45,388 nt of DNA, taken from Ruminococcus sp. (GTDB lineage Bacteria > Bacillota > Clostridia > Oscillospirales > Ruminococcaceae). Position numbers and translations under genes: made by a program. Shown here one piece after another: positions 22,053-30,062 of this stretch. A model generated the notes under the pieces. It saw only the letters and a program-made list of their open reading frames with translations, ran no database searches and had not been told where the DNA came from. The DNA is taken from assembly GCA_024697545.1 (NCBI GenBank), contig JAILFN010000089.1, positions 1 through 45,388 of the forward strand. The letters run 5' to 3'. Position 1 is the first letter of the stretch. Each line of letters starts with the position of its first letter.

Positions 22053-23750
22053 TCATCCGAACAGCTTGTACTTGTTCTTTTCATACGATCTGACAACGCC
22101 CATGTCAACGAGCAGCTGTTCCTTGTCGGTCAGGTTCAGCGAACGTATCCTGCGGCGCATCTGAAGGATTATCATTGGCGATACCGAAAGCATATCGACG
22201 TCCATCGCGAGGAATGTCTCGGTGAAATCGGGGTTGGCGGCAAGCTCTCCGCATATGCCTATCCATTTGCCGTAGCGGTGTACGCTGTCGGCTGCCATCT
22301 TGATCATCCTGAGCACCGCGATGTGGTGCGGACGGCAAAAGCGTTCAAGGCGGGAATCGTGCCTGTCGATGGCGAGCGAATACTGTTCGAGGTCGTTGGT
22401 GCCGACGTTGAAGAAATCGACCTCACGCGCAAGCTCGTCGCTTAGCATCACGGCGGCGGGAGTTTCGATCATGATGCCGAGCTCTACGTTCTGATCGTAT
22501 TTTATGCCCTCGCTGTCAAGCTCGTCCCATACCTTTCTTATCATGCGCTTAACGTGCTGTATCTCCTCGGGATCCACTATCATGGGTATCATGATAGCGA
22601 GCCTGCCGTATACAGAAGCTCTGTAAAGCGCCCTGAGCTGAGAGTGGAGTATCTCGGGATTTTCAAAGCACACTCTTATCGAGCGCATACCCATAGCGGG
22701 GTTCAGCTCCTCCTCGACCTCATAGTCGGGGTTTTTGTCAAGACCCATATCGAAGGTCCTGACGATAACGCGCTTGCCCTCCATGAGCTCCAGCACTCTG
22801 CGGTAGGTAAAAAACTGAAGCTCCTCATCGGGGTAGTCATCGTTTTGCAGATACAAAAACTCACTTCGGAGCAGTCCGATGCCGCCCGCATCGTTCTCGG
22901 TGACATACTTCATGTCGATAAGACCGTTTATGTTAGCATAAAGCTCGATTTCCGAGCCGTCGAGGGTTATGTTGCGTCTTCCCCTGAGCCTCAGCAGAAG
23001 CTCGCGCTTTCTGCCTTCCTCCTCGCGCTTTTCGAGCATCCTGCGGCGGGTGACGGGGTCGGGGTCTATGTAAAGCACACCTGCGTAGCCGTCAACTATC
23101 GCCTCATGTCCGTCGTAGTCCTCTGTCAGCGCCCTGCCGAGACCGACGATGCCCGGGATATTCAGCGTGCGTGAGATTATCGAGGAATGCGAAGTTGTAG
23201 AGCCGTAGCAGGTGCATATCGCCTTTACCTTTGATTTGTCAAGGCGTATAGTCTCACTGGGTTCGAGGTCGAAGCAGCAGAGTATAGAATTGCTCCTGAA
23301 AACAAGCTCCTGCTCGGTGGTGTTCTGTATGTGCCTGATAAGGCGGCGGGAAACGTCCTTGATGTCGGCGGTGCGTGCGCGCATATATTCGTCCTCAACG
23401 CGCCCCAGCTCTGAAGCTATCTTGTTGGAGGCAAAGTGTACTGCGTAGTCCGCCGAATAGTTCTCTTTCATGATGGTGCTTTCGATATCGCTGACGAATC
23501 TGTCATCGTCGAGGAGCAGGCGGTGTATCATGAATATATCCGCGTGATCTACGCCGATGTTCTTGACCTCACGTTCATAAAGATCGTCAAGCTCCCTGCC
23601 CGAGACTTCCTTGGCATAGTGATATCTCTGAAGCTCAAGCTCGGGGTTGCCGACCTTTCTTTTCTTAACGTCCTGATCGTCGCGGTGGTAAAAAGCTATC
23701 TTTCCGAACACGATACCGCCCGATGCCGAGCGTCCTCTCAATCTTTCCAT
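22053..23750 (-). CDS. ptsI: PTS enzyme I homologue (PEP-protein phosphotransferase)
   Basis: Takes phosphate from PEP and passes it to HPr. 565 residues, near the usual 570. The phospho-His loop is GSTTSHSSIISRTLNIPGIVG, a variant of the usual GGRTSH with Thr in place of the Arg. PEP-site elements are kept: GLLRSEFLY, RTFDMGLDK, MGMRSIRVC, GIMIETPAAV, FFNVGTNDL and the acid Cys in GICGELA. The ATG follows AAAGGAAG. No HPr or EII gene is nearby, so its phosphate acceptor must lie elsewhere, or it serves a regulatory role. It could be one of several paralogues. It is transcribed alone and ends at a bidirectional terminator. Confidence 0.88.
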   Translation of the reverse strand: MERLRGRSASGGIVFGKIAFYHRDDQDVKKRKVGNPELELQRYHYAKEVSGRELDDLYEREVKNIGVDHADIFMIHRLLLDDDRFVSDIESTIMKENYSADYAVHFASNKIASELGRVEDEYMRARTADIKDVSRRLIRHIQNTTEQELVFRSNSILCCFDLEPSETIRLDKSKVKAICTCYGSTTSHSSIISRTLNIPGIVGLGRALTEDYDGHEAIVDGYAGVLYIDPDPVTRRRMLEKREEEGRKRELLLRLRGRRNITLDGSEIELYANINGLIDMKYVTENDAGGIGLLRSEFLYLQNDDYPDEELQFFTYRRVLELMEGKRVIVRTFDMGLDKNPDYEVEEELNPAMGMRSIRVCFENPEILHSQLRALYRASVYGRLAIMIPMIVDPEEIQHVKRMIRKVWDELDSEGIKYDQNVELGIMIETPAAVMLSDELAREVDFFNVGTNDLEQYSLAIDRHDSRLERFCRPHHIAVLRMIKMAADSVHRYGKWIGICGELAANPDFTETFLAMDVDMLSVSPMIILQMRRRIRSLNLTDKEQLLVDMGVVRSYEKNKYKLFG

Positions 23751-23801
23751 GTGTTTTGCACTTCCTTTCGACAGCTTGCGCCGTCAGGTAGGTATATAAT
23801 C

Positions 23802-23829
23802 ATTATACCACATTTTAAAATTTAATCAA
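23802..23829 (-). promoter_or_regulatory. Promoter of enzyme I gene
   Basis: Minus-strand TTGATT (23829-23824), 16-base spacer, TATAAT (23807-23802), TGG extended -10. Confidence 0.75.
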
Positions 23830-23834
23830 GTGCC

Positions 23835-23878
23835 TGATGAAGTTTTTTTAGGCAATTGATGAAGTTTCTTCAGGCAAT
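23835..23878. repeat. Two-copy 22-base tandem repeat
   Basis: TGATGAAGTTTTTTTAGGCAAT (23835-23856) is repeated directly as 23857-23878 with two differences (20 of 22 identical). GCCTGA before and CAGGC within the second copy also form an inverted pair. It sits between the divergent enzyme I and P-type ATPase-like genes, just upstream of the latter, and may be a regulatory site or a duplication. No promoter for the ATPase-like gene is otherwise evident. Confidence 0.75.
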
Positions 23879-23898
23879 ACCGAAAGGAAGTTTTTCAC

Positions 23899-26103
23899 AT
23901 GATATCTCAAGGCAAGGTGATGCTTACCGACAGAAAGCCGCTGCAAAAAGCCCGTGCGGCGGAAGACGCGGGAAAGCAGGATAACAAACACAGGAGCACG
24001 GCGGCTGTGTTCGCGGGGCAGTTTACCGACAGCGCGACGATATTCCTTCTGGCGGCGGCAGCCGTTTCGGCGATCGCGGGGGCGTTCTCCGACGCTCTGC
24101 CGATAATGCTTCTTGCGCTCATGAACACTGCTGTGGGGTTTGCGGGGGAGTATCGTAGCGAGAAGATCTTCCGCCGAATCTCGGAGCTTACCGAAAGGAG
24201 CATGGGGCTGACGGACGATACCGTTCTGGTCGGGACGACGGAATATCTGTCGCGGGTCATGACCGCCGTTTCGTTCGGTGGATCGGCGGTATGCTTTCTG
24301 CTGTCGCTGATACGCGGGCTCGGTGCGGCAGACAGCTTTTACTTTTCGGCAGCGCTGCTGATAGCCGCCGTCCCGATGGGTATGCGTTCGGTATGCCTTT
24401 TCGCCTGCTCGGCTGCTATGCAAAGGAGCCTGCGGGCGGGTGCTGCGATAAGCTCCTGCGGCGCAATAGAAAAGCTCGCGGCGGCGGGTGCGCTCTGCAT
24501 CGGAAAGTCGGGTATCCTGACAAGCGGGTATGTCTCGGCGGCAGCGATTGCGGTGATGTCGGGCGAGGGCGTGCAGGAGTATGAGTATTCCGAAGCGGAG
24601 GGCAGGCTCACACGCGGCAGCTGCGAGGACGGCTTCCGCGCGTGGGAGGACAGCGCGCTCTCAAGGCTGCTGATATGCGCTGCGGTGTGCAGCAACGCGC
24701 GGGCGGTGCGGTGTGAAGGCTCTGCCGTTTCCCGCGACCGCGGCAGACGAAGCCGTTACGAAGGCGACCCATGCGAAGCGGCTCTGCTGAGGCTCTGCTC
24801 CGCCTGCGGTATCGAGCGCGGTCTGCTTCTGTGCGAAAGGCTTTCGGAAAAGCCGTTCTCGGAACAGCAGGGGTATATGCAGGTCACGGTGCGTGAGGCT
24901 GACGGCAGTGTCATAAGCTACATAAAAGGCTATCCCGAAGCTGTGGCGTATCTGTGTGCGCTGTCCGCGGGGACGGCGGAGAGTGCGGACGGCTTCTGCG
25001 ACAGGTACGGCGCGGCTGCGAGGCTGATAGCGTTTGCAATGAACGACGGCAGCGGCTGGAAGTACCTCGGGCTTGCCGCCATGCGAGAGAGCCTGCGTCC
25101 GCGCTCTGCCGAACAGGTCAGAAGGCTCAGGCGAAGCGGTGTACGCACTGTGATGCTGAGCGCCGACCACCACAAGACCGCAGCTTCTGCGGCAGCACGG
25201 GCAGCGGTGCTGACTCCCGATTCGCTGTCGATAGACAGCAGCGAGCTTGCCCGCATGAGCGATGAGGAGCTGTACGATAACGTCAGGGGGATATCGCTGG
25301 TTTCTCGCGTGACCGATGAGCAGCGCGTCAGGGTGATGTCAGCGCTGCAAAGCAGGGGAGTGCGCTGCGCCTTCGCCTGCGATTCCCCGCCGCAAACCGC
25401 CGATGTCAGGATATCCGCGTCCGACAAAAGCGCCGACATACTTCTCACCGGCGGCGGTATATCTGCGATAGCCGAAGCCGTGAACGAATGTCGGGCGGTC
25501 TCGGGCAATGTCCGCCGAAGCGTCTGCTGTATGCTCTCATCGGAGGTTGGGATACTGCTGACGGTGACGGGCGCTGCCGCTATGGGTATGCCGATACTCT
25601 TCAAGAGCTGTCATCTGCTGGCGGCGGCACTGCTGTGCGGAAGCTTCCCCGCGCTGCTGCTTTCTTCCGCACCTGCCCCCCGCGGCAGAGCTCCCGCAGA
25701 ACACGATGACCCCGAAAAGCCGTTCGGCGGCGGTCGGATAGCCGAAGCCGTCGGCAGGGGAGTGCTGACGGCGCTTTGCACTCTCGGGTGCAGCTCGATC
25801 CTTCTCGGTGCAGGCTGCACGCTTGATGCCGTCCGCGGCTCGGCATTGCTGACGCTCGTATTTTCCGACTCGCTCACCTTCGCGGGACACTCACAAAGAT
25901 TGCCGAAAAGCGCAAGGGCATCGGGTATCATTACCCCTGCCGCGGTTATGCTTACCTTGATGTGTACAGATCCGCTCAGCCGATTTTTCTCGCTTTATTT
26001 CCCCGGCGCAAGGTATGCAGCGGCAGCGGCTTTGATGGCGTCGGCTCTGCCGATAGTCGAAAAATTGCGGTATTACGCGGAAAAACGGCTTGTGAAAAAA
26101 TAA
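23899..26103 (+). CDS. P-type ATPase-like membrane protein lacking catalytic motifs
   Basis: 734 residues with one unbroken frame and the layout of a calcium-type P-ATPase: helix pair at about 45-80, a pair at about 120-160, a large cytoplasmic part (about 165-540) and C-terminal helices (about 555-725). The catalytic residues are lost. The phosphorylation motif CSDKTGTLT reads CIGKSGILT, with Gly202 for the Asp. The actuator domain with its TGE loop is almost wholly missing between the first helix pairs. The PEGL ion-site motif reads PMGM, the TGDH motif reads SADH, and the GDGxNDAP loop reads CDSPPQTAD. The nucleotide-domain KGxPE survives (KGYPE). The start at 23899 follows AAAGGAAG. It cannot pump ions by the known cycle, yet the frame is intact, so it may be a pseudoenzyme. 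Confidence 0.85.
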   Translation: MISQGKVMLTDRKPLQKARAAEDAGKQDNKHRSTAAVFAGQFTDSATIFLLAAAAVSAIAGAFSDALPIMLLALMNTAVGFAGEYRSEKIFRRISELTERSMGLTDDTVLVGTTEYLSRVMTAVSFGGSAVCFLLSLIRGLGAADSFYFSAALLIAAVPMGMRSVCLFACSAAMQRSLRAGAAISSCGAIEKLAAAGALCIGKSGILTSGYVSAAAIAVMSGEGVQEYEYSEAEGRLTRGSCEDGFRAWEDSALSRLLICAAVCSNARAVRCEGSAVSRDRGRRSRYEGDPCEAALLRLCSACGIERGLLLCERLSEKPFSEQQGYMQVTVREADGSVISYIKGYPEAVAYLCALSAGTAESADGFCDRYGAAARLIAFAMNDGSGWKYLGLAAMRESLRPRSAEQVRRLRRSGVRTVMLSADHHKTAASAAARAAVLTPDSLSIDSSELARMSDEELYDNVRGISLVSRVTDEQRVRVMSALQSRGVRCAFACDSPPQTADVRISASDKSADILLTGGGISAIAEAVNECRAVSGNVRRSVCCMLSSEVGILLTVTGAAAMGMPILFKSCHLLAAALLCGSFPALLLSSAPAPRGRAPAEHDDPEKPFGGGRIAEAVGRGVLTALCTLGCSSILLGAGCTLDAVRGSALLTLVFSDSLTFAGHSQRLPKSARASGIITPAAVMLTLMCTDPLSRFFSLYFPGARYAAAAALMASALPIVEKLRYYAEKRLVKK

Positions 26104-26111
26104 GGACTTAT

Positions 26112-26162
26112 ACTTCTCCGTGCAGAAAAGAAGAGCTCTTCGCGCTGCTCGGAGAAGTTTTG
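26112..26162 (+). terminator. Terminator of P-type ATPase-like gene
   Basis: Long stem ACTTCTCCG-GCAG/CTGC-CGGAGAAGT with one mismatch, an internal 12-base palindrome GAAGAGCTCTTC in the loop, then TTTTG. 26163-26230 is AT-rich and holds nothing recognisable. Confidence 0.8.
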
Positions 26163-26230
26163 CTTTGTGTGGGGATTTTTGTTTTATTTTTTAGCTTCTT
26201 AAAAAAATATAAGGAATTTTGAAATAGCTA

Positions 26231-26259
26231 TTGACACGAACATGAATAAATGATATAAT
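26231..26259 (+). promoter_or_regulatory. Promoter of zinc-ribbon/SPFH operon
   Basis: TTGACA, 17-base spacer, TATAAT with a TGA extended -10. A housekeeping-type promoter; the AAC...CGT pattern of a sigma-W promoter was not seen. Confidence 0.85.
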
Positions 26260-26334
26260 AAAGCGGGTGATGATGTCGAAAATATGTTTATTTTGCCGTC
26301 ACCTATCAGATAAGAGTTCAGGAGGTTATCCCTT

Positions 26335-26616
26335 ATGTTTAAGCGAGTTTTGAGAGATCTGGGATTTATGCTGATCACAGGCTCTGCGATGTTCACTCCG
26401 ATAATGGCAGCAGCAGATGATGGTGACGGTGCAATGGGCGCAGTGGTAGGATTTCCCGTCGGCGCTGTTGTGACAGGATTTATCCTTGTTTCTATGAGCA
26501 GCAATAAGTCGAAAGCTACAAAGGCTGATAAATACGTTGAGGGTGATCTTGACCTTAAAAGCAAAGAAGATGTTTTCCTGAGAACTGAGACTCATAAGGA
26601 AAAGGTAAACAACTGA
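26335..26616 (+). CDS. Small membrane protein, first gene of zinc-ribbon/SPFH operon
   Basis: 93 residues, family not recognised. It begins with a hydrophobic segment (LGFMLITGSAMFTPIMAAA), which may be a signal peptide or first helix. A short acidic Gly-rich turn (DDGDGAMG) leads to a second helix (VVGFPVGAVVTGFILVSM, about 37-54), then a charged hydrophilic tail. The ATG follows CAGGAGG. It lies 15 bases before the zinc-ribbon protein gene and is cotranscribed. In Bacillus the comparable position is held by a PspA homologue, which this is not. Confidence 0.8.
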   Translation: MFKRVLRDLGFMLITGSAMFTPIMAAADDGDGAMGAVVGFPVGAVVTGFILVSMSSNKSKATKADKYVEGDLDLKSKEDVFLRTETHKEKVNN

Positions 26617-26631
26617 TAAGGAGGCATTACA

Positions 26632-27705
26632 ATGGCTAATATGTCGTATAAGTGCCTCACTTGTGGGGCAGAGCTGTTCTGGAAGGCAGACCGCAACGCT
26701 TTTGTCTGCGATTACTGCGAGGACAGCTTTACACTCGAACAGCTTAAGGAAGCAGGTCAGACCGGTGAGGTCGATGAAACCAAGGTGCAGAAGGCGGAAG
26801 AGCTCATGGAGGGCGAGGCTGACGTGTCTACCGACGGCACTGTCGGCAGCGATCTTGTCAAGTACACCTGCTCCCACTGCGGCGCAGAAATAATCACCGA
26901 CCGTTCTACGGCGGCTACCATATGCGTATACTGCGGCAATGCGGTAATTATGGGCGAGCAGATCATAAACGACTTCGCTCCCGATTACGTCATACCCTTC
27001 TCGGTAGAAAAGAAGAAGGTCATGGAGGCCTTCAAGGAGTTCAGCAAAAAGCCGCTTACCCCGAAGGCATTCGACTGCGAAAAGGTAGTTGACAAGCTTC
27101 AGGGCGTGTATATCCCCTTCTGGCTTTACAGCGGCAACTGCGACGGTGACGTTGATGCTGAGTGCTACAACGAGCAGGTCTCACGCAAGGGCGATTACAA
27201 GATAATCAAGCGCGATTTCTACTCTGTCAAGAGACACGGCTGCGCGGACTTCAAGTTCGTTCCCGTTGACGCTTCCTCAAAGACCGAGGACGAGGCTATG
27301 GACTCTATCGAGCCTTACGATTTCAAGGATTTCAAGCCTTTCAATCCCGCATACCTTTCGGGATTTCTGGCTGAAAGATATGATGAGGATCAGGAAAAGT
27401 GCTTCCCCCGCGCTCAGGAGCGTATAGAGAACACCACACTTGACCTTATCAAGGAAACCTGCAATTACGATAACATCGAGGTCCGGAAATACGATAAGAA
27501 GATAAAGCTTGAGGAAACAAAGTACGCAATGATGCCCGCATGGCTGCTTTACACTACATACAAGGACAAAAAATACTTTTTTGCCATGAACGGACAGACG
27601 GGTAAGTTCGTCGGCAGCCTGCCTATCGACAAGGGCAAGCTCGTGCTGTTCTCAATACTCGGCGGTATACTGGGTTCTGTTATCGGAGCCTTTATCGGAG
27701 GATGA
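26632..27705 (+). CDS. YdjG-like protein with two zinc ribbons and C-terminal membrane helix
   Basis: 357 residues. Two zinc ribbons at the N-terminus: CLTCGAE with CDYCEDSF (about 9-32), and CSHCGAE with CVYCGNAV (about 81-104). A charged alpha/beta middle region (about 115-325) contains DKLQGVYIPFWLYSG and the matching MMPAWLLYTTYKDK. A C-terminal Gly-rich hydrophobic helix (LVLFSILGGILGSVIGAFIGG) anchors it. The arrangement resembles YdjG of Bacillus subtilis, part of a membrane-stress operon, and proteins loosely annotated as TFIIB-type zinc ribbon or primosomal. Its function is not established. The ATG follows AAGGAGG, and the stop lies two bases before the next start, so the genes are coupled. 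Confidence 0.82.
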   Translation: MANMSYKCLTCGAELFWKADRNAFVCDYCEDSFTLEQLKEAGQTGEVDETKVQKAEELMEGEADVSTDGTVGSDLVKYTCSHCGAEIITDRSTAATICVYCGNAVIMGEQIINDFAPDYVIPFSVEKKKVMEAFKEFSKKPLTPKAFDCEKVVDKLQGVYIPFWLYSGNCDGDVDAECYNEQVSRKGDYKIIKRDFYSVKRHGCADFKFVPVDASSKTEDEAMDSIEPYDFKDFKPFNPAYLSGFLAERYDEDQEKCFPRAQERIENTTLDLIKETCNYDNIEVRKYDKKIKLEETKYAMMPAWLLYTTYKDKKYFFAMNGQTGKFVGSLPIDKGKLVLFSILGGILGSVIGAFIGG

Positions 27706-27707
27706 GA

Positions 27708-28412
27708 ATGTCTGTAACAGATATCATTAAGCTTATACTTGTTGTTGCAGGACTCGGTGTCGGGATATACGTTATCGTGAATATCGTTATCGCTATCAGA
27801 AGGACTGCCGAGTCTACGAAGGATCTCGTGGACACCATAAAGAAAGCGACAGATGAGACCGCTACCACACCGAGGACGATATCGGGCATGGAGCCTGCTA
27901 TACTCCGTCGTGTCAAGCGCGATTTCCCCGATTTCAATATGGAAGTCGGCAGAGAGATGGTGCGTAACGCCATCACCTATTACTTCGCGGCGTTGAACGG
28001 TGATCCGCCCGATATGAGGACGCTTGAAAACGTATGCACTCACGCGCTTGCGGGTGAGATACTCTCGCTCAACAGTTCTGACAGCATACAGTATGATATG
28101 TTCCGCATACACAAGATCGCGGCTTCAAATTATGTAAAACGCGCTTCAAACGCCACCATAACGTTTCAGGCGGCTGTTGAGTACAAGCGCCCGAACAAGA
28201 ACCTTATGCAGTATGTCTATGAATCGGAGCTCGAGTATTACTTCTCCGAGGACAACGAAGGCGCTGTGTCCGTCGCACGATGCAATTACTGCGGCGGTGA
28301 GCTTGAAGAAAGAGGCGGCAAGCTCTACTGTAAATACTGCGGGAGCCCCGTAGAGTCAAAGCTCAGCGAGGAACGCTGGTGGAGAGTTAACTCCGTGACT
28401 AAAGCCAGATAA
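27708..28412 (+). CDS. YdjH-like membrane protein with C-terminal zinc ribbon
   Basis: 234 residues. The N-terminal helix (about 6-30, IIKLILVVAGLGVGIYVIVN) anchors it. A soluble domain at about 60-190 resembles Tim44-like/NTF2-fold domains in its spacing (helices, then ITFQAAVEYKRPNKNLMQYV). The C-terminus carries a zinc ribbon, CNYCGGE with CKYCGSPV (about 197-217). The start is set at 27708, six bases after GGAGG; the ATG at 27702 abuts the binding site. The place between YdjG-like and SPFH genes suggests it is the YdjH counterpart. The Tim44-like reading is tentative. Confidence 0.8.
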   Translation: MSVTDIIKLILVVAGLGVGIYVIVNIVIAIRRTAESTKDLVDTIKKATDETATTPRTISGMEPAILRRVKRDFPDFNMEVGREMVRNAITYYFAALNGDPPDMRTLENVCTHALAGEILSLNSSDSIQYDMFRIHKIAASNYVKRASNATITFQAAVEYKRPNKNLMQYVYESELEYYFSEDNEGAVSVARCNYCGGELEERGGKLYCKYCGSPVESKLSEERWWRVNSVTKAR

Positions 28413-28471
28413 AACAGACGGTGCCTGCCGATCTGTTTGGTATATATTTATAATCGAAAGGAAGATGTTTT

Positions 28472-29908
28472 ATGGGTTTGATCAAAATGGGAATCAACGC
28501 TCTGAGCGGTACTTTAGCCGACCAGACAGTTGAGGTCTTTGAGTGTCAGAATTTTGACCAGAAAACGCTTATGAGAAAGGCAACTATGCGCAACGCCAAG
28601 AATAACAAGGCTACCGACGCATATATCTCCAGCGGTTCTGTATTCCACGTTGCTATCAATCAGGCAGCTCTGCTTGTTGAGGACGGCAAGGTATGGGATA
28701 TGGTCATAGGCTCTGAGGACAAGTACACAGGTCCCTACAAGTACGATTCTGCTTCGGCACCTTCGATTCTGGGTTCCGGTTTCAAGGATTTTCTCCCCTC
28801 AATTAAGGAGATCGGCAGCCGTTTCACTACAGGCGGCACCTCCAAGCACACCATGAGACTGGTATACATAAACTTAAAGCCTATAATCGGTATCCCCGTT
28901 GGCTTCGGCAATGTGCCTTTCAGAGATGGTGAGATGAATCTTTCACTGAACGCTCAGGGTCACGGCAGCTGTGAGCTCAAGATCGTAGACCCGGGTATGT
29001 TCTATCAGAACTGCGTACAGACCATCGACAAGGATTTCCGTATCGACGAGGGCGACGGTGCAGCATTTATCAGCCAGCTCAAGAACGATATGAAGCCAAA
29101 GTTCGGTATCGCTCTGACAAAGGTGATCGCAGCTAAGCGTATCCCCTATGACCAGATGATAGCTTATGCCGATGATCTTGCGGCAGCTATGAACGAAGCT
29201 CTCAACGACAAGTGGACCGAAAAGGGTATCGAACTCAACAATCTGTCCGTTGAGCTGAACGTTGACGATGCCTCCAAGGAGCGTATCGCCAAGTATCAGG
29301 AGCAGTATGCGGATATTGCAGTCGGCGCAGCAGCAGCACAGAATCCCGCAGCTCTGTACGGTATGGACAGAATGTCTATCAATCGTGCCCGTGAAACGGC
29401 TGCCGGCAACACTGCAGGCGCTATGACAGGCTTTATGGGCATGGGCATGGCAGGCGGCGGCATGATGGGTCAGCCTATGGATCCCACCATGTACAATCAG
29501 CAGATGATGATGCAGCAGCAGGGCATGGTGCAGCCCGGCTACGGTCAGCAGCCACAGCAGGGTATGTATGGTCAGCAGCCCCAGCAGCCGCAGCAGGCGG
29601 CACCTGCCCCCGCGGCAGACAGCTGGACCTGCGAATGCGGTGCTTCCAATACAGGCAAGTTCTGCATGGAATGCGGCAAGCCTCAGCCCGCACCTGCCCC
29701 CGCGGCAGCACCCGCAGCAGAAGGCTGGACCTGCTCCTGCGGTACTGTAAATCAGGGCAAGTTCTGCATGAACTGCGGTTCCAAGAAGCCCGCTGACGCA
29801 CCTCTCTACAAGTGCGACAAGTGCGGCTGGCAGCCGGATGATCCCAAGAATCCTCCGAAGTTCTGCCCGCAGTGCGGCGATGTTTTCGATGACAATGATA
29901 TCCAGTAA
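28472..29908 (+). CDS. YdjI-like SPFH-domain protein with three C-terminal zinc ribbons
   Basis: 478 residues. About 1-285 is an SPFH (band 7, virion-core-like) domain as in YdjI of Bacillus: IKMGINALSGTLADQTVEV at the start and a helical SPFH tail (AAMNEALNDKWTEKGIELNN). About 310-385 is a low-complexity linker rich in Met, Gly, Gln and Pro. Three zinc ribbons follow: CECG with CMECG, CSCG with CMNCG, and CDKCG with CPQCG. SPFH proteins assemble at membranes as scaffolds. Known YdjI is shorter and lacks the long Gln-rich linker, as far as I recall. It is the last gene of the operon, 59 bases after the YdjH-like gene with its own AAAGGAAG, and is followed by a terminator. Confidence 0.85.
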   Translation: MGLIKMGINALSGTLADQTVEVFECQNFDQKTLMRKATMRNAKNNKATDAYISSGSVFHVAINQAALLVEDGKVWDMVIGSEDKYTGPYKYDSASAPSILGSGFKDFLPSIKEIGSRFTTGGTSKHTMRLVYINLKPIIGIPVGFGNVPFRDGEMNLSLNAQGHGSCELKIVDPGMFYQNCVQTIDKDFRIDEGDGAAFISQLKNDMKPKFGIALTKVIAAKRIPYDQMIAYADDLAAAMNEALNDKWTEKGIELNNLSVELNVDDASKERIAKYQEQYADIAVGAAAAQNPAALYGMDRMSINRARETAAGNTAGAMTGFMGMGMAGGGMMGQPMDPTMYNQQMMMQQQGMVQPGYGQQPQQGMYGQQPQQPQQAAPAPAADSWTCECGASNTGKFCMECGKPQPAPAPAAAPAAEGWTCSCGTVNQGKFCMNCGSKKPADAPLYKCDKCGWQPDDPKNPPKFCPQCGDVFDDNDIQ

Positions 29909-29923
29909 TATCTGCAATTTTTC

Positions 29924-29957
29924 AAAGGCAGCTGCTTTACGGCGGCTGCCTTTTTTT
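29924..29957 (+). terminator. Terminator of zinc-ribbon/SPFH operon
   Basis: Stem AAAGGCAGC-GC/GC-GCTGCCTTT, followed by a run of seven T. Confidence 0.9.
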
Positions 29958-29984
29958 GTCACCCGTTGTGCCTTGCTTTGGCAT

Positions 29985-30018
29985 AAAAAAAGCGGAGCTT
30001 CAGGCTCCGCTCTTTTTT
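29985..30018. terminator. Bidirectional terminator ahead of alcohol dehydrogenase gene end
   Basis: AAAAAAAGCGGAGC, 5-base loop, GCTCCGCTCTTTTTT. With the preceding hairpin it gives tandem terminators between convergent transcripts. Confidence 0.9.
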
Positions 30019-30062
30019 ATGGACATGATCCGGTAATGCCGCGTTGTGATCCTCTCGTCGGA

